A DNA stretch of 47,113 nt from Oscillospiraceae bacterium (GTDB taxonomy: Bacteria > Bacillota > Clostridia > Oscillospirales > Oscillospiraceae), in NCBI GenBank assembly GCA_017515345.1, contig JAFWFZ010000035.1, positions 1 to 47,113 of the forward strand. Reading direction: 5' to 3'. Below, piece by piece: positions 8,277 through 16,659 of the stretch. The notes below the pieces were generated by a model, which worked only from the letters and a program-made list of their open reading frames with translations, searched no databases and had not been told where the DNA came from. Within the stretch, counting starts at the first letter, position 1. Every line of letters begins with the position of its first letter. Both the position numbers and the translations under genes were made by a program.

Positions 8277-9761
8277 TTACTTGTGATACAGCTTCTTCGT
8301 CTGGTACATGGGCTCGCAGGTGAGGTTGACGCCCAGCTTCTTCATCACATTCACGTCCACCTGGGAGAGGATGACCGTGGAGTGGGCCTCGCATCCCCTG
8401 AGCTTTTCAAGCTGCTGCATGGCCGTCTCCGCTTTGGGGTCGGTGGCGGCGCAGATGGACAGCGCCAGCAGCACCTCGTCCGTGTGGAGCCGGGGGTTGT
8501 TGTTGCCCAGGTGGTTCACCTTCAGGTCCTGCACCGGCTCGATGATCAGCGGGGAGATGAGCTGGATCTCATCGTCGATGTTCCCCAGCTCCTTCAGGGC
8601 GTTGAGGAGCATGGCCGAGGTGGCGCCCAGGAGCTTCGACGTCTTGCCCGTGACGATCCGCCCGTCCGGCAGCTCCAGCGCTGTCGCCGGATTCTTCGTG
8701 TTTTCCGCCACTTGCTTGGCGGCGGCGACCACCGCCCGTTCGCCCACGGTGATCCCGGAGGTGCGCATCAGGATCTCGATCTTCTGCGCCTCCTCCCCGT
8801 CGGAGAGGCCCTGCCGCTTTTTGCACATGGCGTCGAAGTAGCGCCGGATGACCTCCGCCCGGGAGGCGCGGCGGCAGACCTCGTCGTCCACGATGCAGTA
8901 CCCCGCCATGTTCACGCCCATGTCCGTGGGGGATTTGTAGGGGCATGCGCCGGAGATCCGCTCAAAGATGGCGGCCAGCACAGGGAAGATCTCCACGTCC
9001 CGGTTGTAGTTCACCGCGGGCACGCCGTAGGCGTCCAGATGGAAGGGGTCGATCATGTTGATGTCGTTCAGGTCGGCGGTGGCGGCCTCATAGGCCACGT
9101 TCACCGGGTGCTTCAGGGGCAGGTTCCAGATGGGGAACGTCTCAAACTTGGCGTAGCCGGCGCTGACGCCCCGCTTGTGCTCGTGGTAGAGCTGGGAGAG
9201 GCAGGTGGCCATCTTGCCGCTGCCGGGACCCGGCGCGGTGACGATCACCAGCTCCCGGCTGGTTTTGATGTAGTCGTTGCGGCCGTAGCCCTCGTCGCTG
9301 ACGATCAGGGACACGTCCGCCGGGTAGCCGGGGATAGGGTAGTGCATGTATACGGTGACGCCCAGCGCTTCCAGCCTCTGGCGGAAGGCGTAGGCCGCGG
9401 CCTGCCCGGCGAAGCGGGTCATGACCACGCTGCCCACGTACAGGTCCAGGCTGCGGAAGGCGTCGATCAGGCGCAGCACGTCCAGGTCGTAGGTGATGCC
9501 CAGGTCGCCCCGGACCTTGTTCTTCTCGATATCGTCGCAGTTGAGGACGATGACGATCTCCGCCTGGTCCCGGAGCTGGAGGAGCATGTTGATCTTGCTG
9601 TCCGGCTGGAAGCCGGGCAGCACCCGGGCGGCGTGGTAATCGTCAAAGAGCTTGCCGCCGAACTCCAGATAGAGCTTGCCGCCGAACTGGGCGATGCGCT
9701 GCCGGATATGCTCCGACTGGGTGCTCAGGTATTTGTCGTTGTCGAATCCGATCTCCGTCAT
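8277..9761 (-). CDS. DUF1846 domain protein
   Basis: A 494-residue cytoplasmic protein of the DUF1846 family. Its N-terminal half has an ATP-binding appearance, with the family's TAPGPGSGKMATCLSQLYHE segment around residue 180. The C-terminal part has the conserved LLGATSAMLLNALK and NNPRLHTDEVL segments. The function is unknown; it is widespread in Firmicutes. It has its own promoter (9806-9835) and GGAGG, and is separated from holB by 114 bases without a terminator I can support. Confidence 0.93.
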   Translation of the reverse strand: MTEIGFDNDKYLSTQSEHIRQRIAQFGGKLYLEFGGKLFDDYHAARVLPGFQPDSKINMLLQLRDQAEIVIVLNCDDIEKNKVRGDLGITYDLDVLRLIDAFRSLDLYVGSVVMTRFAGQAAAYAFRQRLEALGVTVYMHYPIPGYPADVSLIVSDEGYGRNDYIKTSRELVIVTAPGPGSGKMATCLSQLYHEHKRGVSAGYAKFETFPIWNLPLKHPVNVAYEAATADLNDINMIDPFHLDAYGVPAVNYNRDVEIFPVLAAIFERISGACPYKSPTDMGVNMAGYCIVDDEVCRRASRAEVIRRYFDAMCKKRQGLSDGEEAQKIEILMRTSGITVGERAVVAAAKQVAENTKNPATALELPDGRIVTGKTSKLLGATSAMLLNALKELGNIDDEIQLISPLIIEPVQDLKVNHLGNNNPRLHTDEVLLALSICAATDPKAETAMQQLEKLRGCEAHSTVILSQVDVNVMKKLGVNLTCEPMYQTKKLYHK

Positions 9762-9805
9762 GGGACGCGTACCTCCTGCACGTGATGATGCTCACTAACC
9801 AATCT

Positions 9806-9835
9806 ATTTTACAATTTAACGAGGCAGAAAGTCAA
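9806..9835 (-). promoter_or_regulatory. Promoter of the DUF1846 gene
   Basis: On the minus strand: TTGACT (9830-9835), 18-base spacer, TAAAAT (9806-9811), in a locally AT-rich stretch. Confidence 0.75.
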
Positions 9836-9997
9836 TACATAATCACGGCATTGGCAAAATATCGCAGCTCCGGAAAATATCCTCCCGGGAGGGGGTGAGT
9901 ATGGTTTCCCTTTTTGCCAGCCCCCGGCGCAGGCCGGGAGGCTGTAATGCCTCCGGCGGCCCCCTTTCCCCACGCCGGGGAAGTGGGCAAAGGGGCG

Positions 9998-10035
9998 CTT
10001 AAGAGAAAACCGTTCCGCAGCGGTTTTCCCTTAAG
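9998..10035 (-). repeat. CTTAAG 15-bp hairpin, copy B
   Basis: Fifteen-base arms around an 8-base loop. There is one mismatch on the plus strand, which is a G-U pair if the minus strand is transcribed. Copy C (21337-21374) is perfect. Confidence 0.8.
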
Positions 10036-10177
10036 AATTCCTTTCGCGCGGCCAAGAGGCCCTGCGGGGCCCCTTGGATCCCCGGGGCAGGACGGGAGAA
10101 CGGGGGAACGAAAGACGAAGGACGGGGTTGGGGAAACGGAGCTTCCCAGAACGACCCACTCTCCGTCTCCCGTTTCT

Positions 10178-10210
10178 CGATCACGAGCCCAGCGAAGCGG
10201 GTCGGGATCG
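10178..10210 (-). repeat. CGATCACGA hairpin, copy B
   Basis: The same element as at 345-377 and 682-714, in reverse orientation, with one arm position changed. Confidence 0.7.
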
Positions 10211-10370
10211 AAGAGGACGAGCAGCGGAGTGAGTGAGCTTTCGCCGCCCCGGCGGAAGTGAAGGATACGGAGCTTGCGAGGACGAGCACTGCGGCAGCAA
10301 AATGACAGCAGAGAGCATAAATCAAGGACATCGTCCCGAAGCTGTGCAGCCGCCTCCTAGGAGGGGGTTT

Positions 10371-10406
10371 TTCAAGGGGGACGGCTTCTAAAAAGTCCCC
10401 CTTGAA
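10371..10406 (-). repeat. Structured repeat hairpin 2, copy B
   Basis: A perfect 12-bp stem (10371-10382 with 10395-10406). Compared with 21034-21070, six of twelve base pairs differ and all still pair. The loop shares CTTTTTA. Confidence 0.85.
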
Positions 10407-10422
10407 CGGCACTTCTCTTTGC

Positions 10423-10456
10423 AACCTTTCTCTTCTGCTGCAGGAAGAGAAAGGTT
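10423..10456 (-). repeat. Structured repeat hairpin 1, copy B
   Basis: A perfect 13-bp stem (10423-10435 with 10444-10456). Compared with 20989-21020, three base pairs are changed on both arms. Confidence 0.85.
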
Positions 10457-10575
10457 GAGAAAAAGGGACCAGCCCCCGGCCTGCGCCGGGGAAAAATAGA
10501 GAGCGACACCCACGCAGAGAATTATGGCATGCCCCCGGCAGGGAAAAACACACCCGCCGCGCCCCGATGCGCGGA

Positions 10576-10603
10576 CGCCCCGCATCCGTCTGGATGCGGG
10601 GCG
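10576..10603. terminator. Hairpin downstream of sufB-like gene
   Basis: A perfect 12-bp stem CGCCCCGCATCC with its complement and loop GTCT, 45 bases after the stop of the SufB-like gene. It has no clear T-run on the minus strand, so its role as a terminator is uncertain. Confidence 0.4.
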
Positions 10604-10647
10604 CTTCTGTGATCCGGGCCGCGCGCAGGGCCGGAAGCCCGCGCGCG

Positions 10648-11571
10648 TCACTTCAAAAAGCCGGCGACGATCTGCTCCTCCGCCTCGGCCTCGGTGAGCC
10701 CCAGGGTACGGAGCTTGATGATCTGCTCCCCGGCGATCTTGCCGATGGCCGCCTCGTGGATCAGGCTGGCGTCCACGGAGTTGGCGGTGATCTCGGGCAC
10801 GGCGCTGACGCAGGCGTCGTCCATGATGATGGCGTCGCACTCCGAGTGGCCGCTGCACCGGCAGTTGCCGTTGATGACGGATTTGAAGAGCTGGAAGGAC
10901 TTGTCCCGCGCCACGCTGCGGGAGACCACGTTGGCGCTACAGCCGTCCCCGTTCATGTCCACGGTGAAGGATGTCTCCGCCCGCTGGGCGCCGTGGGTCA
11001 TGAGCTTCTCCGTGATGACGAGGGAGGAGCCCGCCGCCTGGGTGGCGGTGGTCTTCCGCACCGTGTCGTCGATGCCGCGGATCTGGGTGGTCTCCAGCTC
11101 CATGTGGCTGCCCTCGTCCAGATAGACCACCGTCTCCGGGTTCATGACCCTGCTTCCGGTGCCGGTGCCCTCCCCGTAGTGGCGCTCCACGTATTTGACC
11201 CTGGCGTTTTTCCCCACGTGGAAGGTGTGGACGCCGTCGTGCCGGGAGTCCTGGCTGCCGCAGTTGGAGATGCCGCAGCCCGCGATGATGGTCACATCGC
11301 AGTCATCCCCGATGAAAAAGTCGTTGTACACCAGCTCCTGGTGGCCGGTCTTTTCGATGATCACGGGGATGTGGACGCTCTCGTTCTTCGTGCCGGGCTT
11401 GATGATGATGTCGATGCCGGACTTGTCCGTCTTCGATACGATGTCGATATTGGCCGTGGTGGCGCGGCCGTAGGTCTCGCCGTCGGCCCGAATGTTGTAG
11501 GCCCCCTCCGGGGTGCCGTGCAGGTCCGCGATCTCGCGGAGCAGGTTCAGCTTGATCTGATCCAATGCCAT
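10648..11571 (-). CDS. SufB/SufD-family Fe-S scaffold, short form (SmsB-like)
   Basis: Scaffold partner of the SufC ATPase in Fe-S cluster assembly. It consists of the beta-helix core of SufB/SufD: residues 60-280 show the repeated strands and the conserved C-terminal ATQAAGSSL..., SHSECDAIIMDD-type and ANSVDASLIHEAAIGKI segments with the Cys and Glu/His expected for cluster binding. At 307 residues it lacks the N-terminal extension of classical SufB (about 470). It therefore fits the reduced SmsB form described for minimal SUF systems in anaerobes and archaea. It follows sufC by 12 bases with GGAGG; no SufS, SufU or SufD gene is adjacent. Confidence 0.9.
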   Translation of the reverse strand: MALDQIKLNLLREIADLHGTPEGAYNIRADGETYGRATTANIDIVSKTDKSGIDIIIKPGTKNESVHIPVIIEKTGHQELVYNDFFIGDDCDVTIIAGCGISNCGSQDSRHDGVHTFHVGKNARVKYVERHYGEGTGTGSRVMNPETVVYLDEGSHMELETTQIRGIDDTVRKTTATQAAGSSLVITEKLMTHGAQRAETSFTVDMNGDGCSANVVSRSVARDKSFQLFKSVINGNCRCSGHSECDAIIMDDACVSAVPEITANSVDASLIHEAAIGKIAGEQIIKLRTLGLTEAEAEEQIVAGFLK

Positions 11572-11583
11572 CTTCCGTCCTCC

Positions 11584-12315
11584 TTACACCACGTCGATCC
11601 GTTCGCAGGCGGTCATATCGTCCGCCACGCTGTCCAGCAGGCCCGGGAGCATGTCGCTCCCGCTGCCCTCCCTGGTGATGCGGCCGTCGCTGATGACGAT
11701 GATCCGGTCCGCGATCTTCAGGATCCGCTCCTGATGGGAGATGATGAGGATGGTCCCGCCCATCTGATCGTACATCCGCTCGAACACCGCGATCAGGTTG
11801 GAAAAGCTCCACAGGTCGATGCCCGCCTCCGGCTCGTCGAAGATGGAGAGCTTGGTGGAGCGGGCCAGCAGGGTGGCGATCTCGATGCGCTTCAGCTCGC
11901 CGCCGGACATGCTGGCGTTGACCTCCCGGTCCACGTAGTCCCTGGCGCACATGCCCACCCGGCTCAGGTACTCGCAGGCCTCGTTCACGGACAGGTTCCT
12001 GCCGCTGGCCAGCTTCAGCAGGTCGTATACGGTGATGCCCTTGAATTTCACGGGCTGCTGGAAGGCAAAGCTGATGCCCCGGCGGGCCCGCTCGGTGATG
12101 TCCAGGTCCGTGATGTCCTCCCCGTCCAGGAGGATCTGCCCTTCCGTGGGCTTCAGGATCCCGGCGATGATCTTCGCCAGGGTGGACTTGCCGCTGCCGT
12201 TGGGCCCGGTGATCGCCACGAAGCGCTCCGACACCGTCAGGTCGATGTTTCTCAGGATCTCCTTGGAGGAGTCGTCGTTCTCCGCCATGTAGGAGATGTT
12301 TTTCAGCTCAAGCAT
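11584..12315 (-). CDS. sufC: SufC-type Fe-S assembly ATPase
   Basis: ABC-type ATPase driving Fe-S scaffold rearrangement. Of 243 residues: Walker A GPNGSGKST near residue 36, Q-loop FQQP, signature MSGGELKRIEI, Walker B LSIFDEPEAGID, H-loop ISHQ. The second residue of the signature and the FDEPEAGID wording are typical of SufC rather than transport ATPases. I chose ATG 12315 with AGAAGGAGA upstream; the longer frame crosses the promoter. First gene of a two-gene operon with the SufB-like gene. Confidence 0.95.
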   Translation of the reverse strand: MLELKNISYMAENDDSSKEILRNIDLTVSERFVAITGPNGSGKSTLAKIIAGILKPTEGQILLDGEDITDLDITERARRGISFAFQQPVKFKGITVYDLLKLASGRNLSVNEACEYLSRVGMCARDYVDREVNASMSGGELKRIEIATLLARSTKLSIFDEPEAGIDLWSFSNLIAVFERMYDQMGGTILIISHQERILKIADRIIVISDGRITREGSGSDMLPGLLDSVADDMTACERIDVV

Positions 12316-12343
12316 AGTGTTCTCCTTCTGTATCCAAAGCGTT

Positions 12344-12361
12344 GCCGTATGGTCATACGGC
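12344..12361. promoter_or_regulatory. Operator-like dyad at the suf start site
   Basis: Arms GCCGTAT and ATACGGC (8-bp arms counting one further pair) lie just downstream of the -10 box, where a repressor would block initiation. The binder is unknown. Confidence 0.5.
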
Positions 12362-12364
12362 CTT

Positions 12365-12393
12365 ATTATAGCCGACCCGAAGCGGTTTTTCAA
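12365..12393 (-). promoter_or_regulatory. Promoter of the suf operon
   Basis: Minus strand: TTGAAA (12388-12393), 17-base spacer, perfect TATAAT (12365-12370). Confidence 0.85.
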
Positions 12394-12410
12394 CTTTAAT
12401 AAAGATTTTG

Positions 12411-12432
12411 TGAAAAAGAGGGAACTTTTTCA
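12411..12432. promoter_or_regulatory. Inverted repeat between divergent genes
   Basis: Perfect 8-base arms TGAAAAAG and CTTTTTCA separated by six bases, between the suf promoter and the lipoprotein gene. Possible operator. Confidence 0.4.
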
Positions 12433-12500
12433 TAAAAGGGCCGTCTGTAAGGGTGTATGGCGGAGGCCATGCGTATCATGACGATCAAGAGGTGGATAAA

Positions 12501-14546
12501 ATGAAAAGGATCCTCATCTTTATTCTCTGCGCCGTGCTGCTGGCGGGGATGCTCGCCGCCTGCCAGAAGGCTCCGGCGCCCGCGGCGAGTCCGGCCGCGG
12601 AGCCCGCGGGAAGCCCGACGCAGCAGGGGAGCGCGGCGTCCCCCGACGCATCCGCGTCTCCCGACGCGTCCGCGGAGCCGTCGCCCACGGAGCAGGAGCC
12701 TGCGGGTCAGCCCGCCGGCCAGGGCCAGACCGGCCCTGAGAAGCTGTACGCCGCCCAGAGCTATGACGACGTGCTGGAGGTGCTGAAGCGCGCCGGATTC
12801 CGGTACGAGATGGGCGTTGACGAGGCCGCCGTCAGCTCCGGCACCGCCATGGCGGAGGATGAGCCCATGGAGGCCCCCGCCCCCGCTCCGTCCGCCGCGC
12901 CCGCGGCCGCGAATACCGATTCCGCAGGCGGCAAGGGCGCCGACTACTCCGACGTGAACGTGCAGGTGGAGGGCGTCGACGAGGGCGACATCATCCGCAC
13001 CGACGGCACATACATCTACGTGCTGCGGGAGCAGGAGCTGCTGATCTTCGAGGCCGCGGGGGCCGACACCCGGCAGGTGGGCTCCCTGGTCTTCGCCTCC
13101 GGGTTCACCGACAAGGAGGACGGCTACCGCTACGAATACGCCAGCGAGATGTACGTCTCCGGCGGCAGGGCGGTCATCCTGACGAATTTCGAGGAGAGCA
13201 TGCCCGTGGAGGGCGACTCCTACCGCTGGGACTACAACCAGCGCACCAACATCTACATCGTGGACGTGAGCGATCCCGCCGCGCCGTACGTGGCGGACAC
13301 CTTTGCCCAGGACGGCTACCTGAACACCTCCCGGCGCATCGGGGACCGGCTCTACACCGTGTCCGGCTACTACGTTTACGACTATTCCGAGGACGATCCC
13401 ATTACCTACGTGCCCGCACTCTATGAAAACGGCGAGGGCGCGGCCATCGACGCCTCCTGCATCTACATCATGCCCACTCCCAGCTCCAGCTCCTACGTGG
13501 TGGCCGGGGTGTACGACGTGGCCTCCGGCGAGCGCATCGACGAGGAGAGCGTGCTGGGCTGCGGCGGGAACGTGTACATGAACGGGGAGGCTCTGGTGCT
13601 GGCAAACTCGGCCAGCGAGGAGACGGTCAGCGACCCCTATACCGAGAGCATCTACACGGTGACGGACCACAGCTACCGCAGCACCACCGACCTGGTGCGC
13701 TTCGACGTGACGGACTCCGGCCTGGAGCTTGCCGGCTCCGCCACGGTGGACGGCTCCACCCTCAACCAGTTCTCCCTGGACGTGTACGGCGGGTACCTCC
13801 GGGTGGTGACCACCACCTGGAAAAACGCCTGGAAGGAATACAGGGACGAGGAGCACGGCTGGGTGAACTACGAGTATGACGACGGTGCGGACTACGGCGC
13901 CAACGCCCTGTATATCCTGGACGGCGATATGAACGTGGCGGGCAGCATCACGGACGTGGCCCCGGACGAGCGGGTCTACTCCGTCCGGTTCGACGGGGAC
14001 GTGGGCTACTTCGTCACCTTCCGCCAGGTGGATCCCCTGTTCGCGGTGGACCTGAGCGATCCCTCGTCTCCGCAGATCCTCAGCGCCCTGAAGATCCCCG
14101 GCTTCTCCGAGTACATGCACGTGTGGAGCGGGACGGAGCTCTTCGGCCTGGGCATGTACGCCGATCCGGAGACCGGCGGCACCGAGGGCATGAAGCTGAG
14201 CATGTTCGATATCACAGACAAGACGGACATCACAGAAAAGACATCCCTCCGGCTGGAGGACGTCTGGTACAGCGAGGCGCTGTACAACCACAAGGCGCTG
14301 TTCATCGTGCCGGAGAAGGGGCTCATCGGCTTCTCCACCGATGACAGCTACCGCTTCTACTCCTACACGGAGGAGGAGGGCTTCCGCCTGCTGGATACCG
14401 TTTCCTTCGGGGATAACTGGTACTACAACGCCCGGGGCTTCTATATCGGCGACTATATCTACGTGGCCACCACCGAGAACATGATGGTCCTCACCCTGGA
14501 CGGCTTTACGCCCGTCGCCTCCCTGGAATACGCCGCCAGAGGCTGA
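12501..14546 (+). CDS. Secreted beta-propeller lipoprotein
   Basis: A surface lipoprotein of 681 residues. Residues 1-20 form a signal peptide ending in the lipobox LAAC, so it should be anchored by lipid on the outer face. An Ala/Pro/Ser linker (about 21-75) leads to the propeller family known as Beta_propel (distantly WD40-like). Its entry motif YSDVNVQVEGVDEGDIIRTDG (first twenty residues quoted in part: NVQVEGVDEGDIIRTDG) is diagnostic, and repeated blades such as VDLSDPSSPQ follow. The molecular role of the family is unknown. ATG 12501 has AAGAGGTGG upstream. It is transcribed divergently from suf and ends at a strong terminator. Confidence 0.92.
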   Translation: MKRILIFILCAVLLAGMLAACQKAPAPAASPAAEPAGSPTQQGSAASPDASASPDASAEPSPTEQEPAGQPAGQGQTGPEKLYAAQSYDDVLEVLKRAGFRYEMGVDEAAVSSGTAMAEDEPMEAPAPAPSAAPAAANTDSAGGKGADYSDVNVQVEGVDEGDIIRTDGTYIYVLREQELLIFEAAGADTRQVGSLVFASGFTDKEDGYRYEYASEMYVSGGRAVILTNFEESMPVEGDSYRWDYNQRTNIYIVDVSDPAAPYVADTFAQDGYLNTSRRIGDRLYTVSGYYVYDYSEDDPITYVPALYENGEGAAIDASCIYIMPTPSSSSYVVAGVYDVASGERIDEESVLGCGGNVYMNGEALVLANSASEETVSDPYTESIYTVTDHSYRSTTDLVRFDVTDSGLELAGSATVDGSTLNQFSLDVYGGYLRVVTTTWKNAWKEYRDEEHGWVNYEYDDGADYGANALYILDGDMNVAGSITDVAPDERVYSVRFDGDVGYFVTFRQVDPLFAVDLSDPSSPQILSALKIPGFSEYMHVWSGTELFGLGMYADPETGGTEGMKLSMFDITDKTDITEKTSLRLEDVWYSEALYNHKALFIVPEKGLIGFSTDDSYRFYSYTEEEGFRLLDTVSFGDNWYYNARGFYIGDYIYVATTENMMVLTLDGFTPVASLEYAARG

Positions 14547-14564
14547 TTATCCCATAGAATGCAT

Positions 14565-14597
14565 CATCCCCGACCTGATGGTCGGGGATGCTTTTTT
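14565..14597 (+). terminator. Terminator of the propeller lipoprotein gene
   Basis: An 11-bp stem (14565-14575 with 14580-14590), loop TGAT, then CTTTTTT. Confidence 0.9.
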
Positions 14598-14604
14598 CTG
14601 TCTG

Positions 14605-15078
14605 TTACAGGATATCCAGTACCTCCGCGATGTACATCCGGTGGGGCGGCTCGTTTTTGTAGAAAACGCGCATGGCCTCCTCCGGGATCCGCGCCGGGTC
14701 CAGATCCTGGCTGTAGAGCTTCCGGCAGAGGAGGGTGGTGTGCGCCTCCCTGAACGTGACGGCGCCGCCGCAGGGGATCGGCGTCAGGGCGGTCTTCGCC
14801 ACCTTGTCCCCGTCCCGGCCGGAGAGGGTGCCCAGCACATCCAGGTCCTTCCGGTATTCCGGCGGATAGAAGCTCACGGTGAAGAGCTCGCCCGCCTCCA
14901 TGAACTCATAGGTGTAGCGGATGGGCTTGATGTAAACCGTCACAACGCTCTTGCCCCAGAGGGTGCCCATGCCGCCCCAGCTTATGGTCATGGTATTGAA
15001 GCGGTCCATATCCCCGGCGGTGACCAGGGCCCAGTCCCTGCCGTAGACGGCGAAGGGATCCACATTCAGCTTTTTCAC
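14605..15078 (-). CDS. Flavin reductase family protein
   Basis: A 157-residue FMN-binding split-barrel protein of the flavin-reductase-like group. The start has the NTMTISWGGMGTLWGK segment that contacts flavin, and the middle has the KPIRYTYEF and LFTVSF strands. Such short clostridial proteins are usually described as NAD(P)H-flavin reductases or flavoredoxins; the partner is unknown. It begins five bases after the thioesterase gene, so the two are probably cotranscribed with butyrate kinase. Confidence 0.88.
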   Translation of the reverse strand: MKKLNVDPFAVYGRDWALVTAGDMDRFNTMTISWGGMGTLWGKSVVTVYIKPIRYTYEFMEAGELFTVSFYPPEYRKDLDVLGTLSGRDGDKVAKTALTPIPCGGAVTFREAHTTLLCRKLYSQDLDPARIPEEAMRVFYKNEPPHRMYIAEVLDIL

Positions 15079-15082
15079 AGCG

Positions 15083-15502
15083 TTACCTCTTTTCCGCTTT
15101 TTCCTGCGCCAGGGACATGAGCACGTCGTAGAGCCGGGGGCAGTCCCGCTTCAGGCGCATGACACGTCCCTGGGGATTCATGAAGCAGTGCTCCGACACC
15201 GCGGTGAACACGGTCTGTCCGGCGCTGTTTTTCATATCGTAGCCGAAGCGGAGCCGCGCGCCGGTAAAGCTCTCCACCCACACGTCGATGTCCACCGTGT
15301 CGGAGAACCGGGTGAAGCTCCGGTACCTGCATTCGATGCCCAGGACGGGGGAGACGATGCCCTCCTCCTCCACCCGGGCGTAGTCCCATCCGATGCTGTC
15401 AAGGAACGCCACCCGGGCCTCCTCCATCCAGCGGATGTAGTTGGAGTGGTGGGCGACGCCCATCTTGTCCGTCTCGTAATAGTGTACGGTGTGCCGATAC
15501 AT
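15083..15502 (-). CDS. Acyl-CoA thioesterase, YbgC/4HBT type
   Basis: A hot-dog-fold thioesterase of 139 residues. The catalytic Asp region YYETDKMGVAHHSNYIRW is typical of the YbgC/4-hydroxybenzoyl-CoA thioesterase family, followed by helix WMEEARVAFLDSIG and strands with YRSFTRFSDTVDI. It hydrolyses acyl-CoA thioesters; the chain-length preference cannot be read from sequence. It lies one base from butyrate kinase, which suggests a link to acyl-CoA or butyrate metabolism. Confidence 0.92.
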   Translation of the reverse strand: MYRHTVHYYETDKMGVAHHSNYIRWMEEARVAFLDSIGWDYARVEEEGIVSPVLGIECRYRSFTRFSDTVDIDVWVESFTGARLRFGYDMKNSAGQTVFTAVSEHCFMNPQGRVMRLKRDCPRLYDVLMSLAQEKAEKR

Positions 15503-15503
15503 G

Positions 15504-16622
15504 TTATTCCTCCGCTTTCGGCTTCAGGTGGTCGAAGCCGCCGAAGACGGGGACCCCGTCGTAGACCTGCACCTTCTCCTCGCCCCGCAGGGCCCGGAGG
15601 GCGCCGGAGGCCAGCGCCTCCATCTCGAACTCGCCGGGGTAGGCGCGGATGGGGGCGATCCTGCCGCACATCTCCGTGATCCCGTCCACCACCCGCCTGT
15701 CGTGGACGATGCCGCCGCCCAGGAGGATGGCGTCCACGTCAAAGTGGAGCACCGCCGCCATGGCGCCGATCTCCTTGCCGATCTGGTAGATGAAGGCGTC
15801 GTAGACCAGCTTCGCGTACTCGTTGCCCGCTTCGATCATGGCCCTGACCTCGGTGGCCTCGGAGGTGCCCAGGAGATCCACGAAGCCGCCCCGGTGATTG
15901 AGCCGGGCGTACATCTCGTCCCGGGTCCACTTGCCGGAGTAGCACAGGTCCATGAACGGCACCGCCGGCAGCGCGCCGGCCCGGGTCGGGGTCATGGGAC
16001 CCTCACCCATGATGATGGAGTTGGAGTCCACGGCACGGCCCTTCCGGTGGGCGGTGACGGAGACGCCGCCGCCGATGTGGCAGACGATGAAATTGCAGTC
16101 CTCATACTTCCGGCCCAGCTCCGCCGCGGCGCGGATGGCCGTCTCCTTCTGGTTGAGCATGTGCACGTTGCTGGTGCGGTACACGTCGTGGAGGCCGGTG
16201 ACCCGGGCCACGTCCTGGAACTCGTCGGTGTCCGGCGGATTCAGGATCAGCGCCTCCCCGCCGAACTCGTCGGCGAAGGAGCGGGCCAGCTTGCCGCCCA
16301 GGATGGCCGGGTGGACGGTATACCCGGAGAAGCAGATCTCGATGAGCTTGTCCGTCACCGTGTAGATGCCGCCGTTGCAGGGGTAGAGCCCGCTGCAGCG
16401 GGCCACGAAGCAGTCCACCCCCTCCAGGGTGTAGCCCTCCCGCTCCACGGCCTCCAGGATCACACGCCGCCGGTAGGGGAACTGGTCGGCCACGGTGGGG
16501 TACTGTTTCAGGTCGTCCGCCCCGTGGACGGCCTTGGCGGAGAAAATGAGCCGGTCGTCCTCGAACATGGCGAGCTTGGTGGAGGTGGAGCCGGGGTTCA
16601 GCGCGAATATTTTATAGGACAT
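15504..16622 (-). CDS. buk: Butyrate kinase
   Basis: Converts butyryl phosphate and ADP to butyrate and ATP, the last energy-yielding step of one butyrate pathway. This acetokinase-family protein has 372 residues: ALNPGSTSTKLA at the start, VARCSGLYPCNGG, HIGGGVSV for the phosphate-binding loop, the EGPMTPTRAG segment and DAILLGGGI near the end. ATG 16622 is preceded by GGGAGGGAT. No phosphotransbutyrylase gene is adjacent, so butyryl phosphate must be made elsewhere. Branched-chain acyl kinase activity is also known in the family. Confidence 0.97.
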   Translation of the reverse strand: MSYKIFALNPGSTSTKLAMFEDDRLIFSAKAVHGADDLKQYPTVADQFPYRRRVILEAVEREGYTLEGVDCFVARCSGLYPCNGGIYTVTDKLIEICFSGYTVHPAILGGKLARSFADEFGGEALILNPPDTDEFQDVARVTGLHDVYRTSNVHMLNQKETAIRAAAELGRKYEDCNFIVCHIGGGVSVTAHRKGRAVDSNSIIMGEGPMTPTRAGALPAVPFMDLCYSGKWTRDEMYARLNHRGGFVDLLGTSEATEVRAMIEAGNEYAKLVYDAFIYQIGKEIGAMAAVLHFDVDAILLGGGIVHDRRVVDGITEMCGRIAPIRAYPGEFEMEALASGALRALRGEEKVQVYDGVPVFGGFDHLKPKAEE

Positions 16623-16659
16623 CAGGATCCCTCCCATGCCGCTGGCGCGGCGTTTTATT

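Larger units (their letters stand above)
9905..10556 (-). repeat. Long structured intergenic repeat, copy B
   Basis: About 650 bases without a gene, read most sensibly on the minus strand. It matches copy C (20815-21475) in modules over most of its length, in the opposite orientation. In minus-strand order it has: a GC-rich module near 10470-10550, hairpin 1 (10423-10456), hairpin 2 (10371-10406), a conserved single-stranded tract (CAGCTTCGGGACGATGTCC and TTTTGCTGCCGCAGTG), the module hairpin at 10238-10258 shared with copy A, the CGATCACGA hairpin (10178-10210), a CCAAG hairpin (10052-10077), and a 15-bp CTTAAG hairpin (9998-10035). Frames crossing it lack any family match. Confidence 0.85.

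Noticed and set aside
9905..10556. Copy B as an insertion sequence
   Set aside because: No transposase frame and no clear terminal inverted repeats or target duplication; it is made of hairpin modules.
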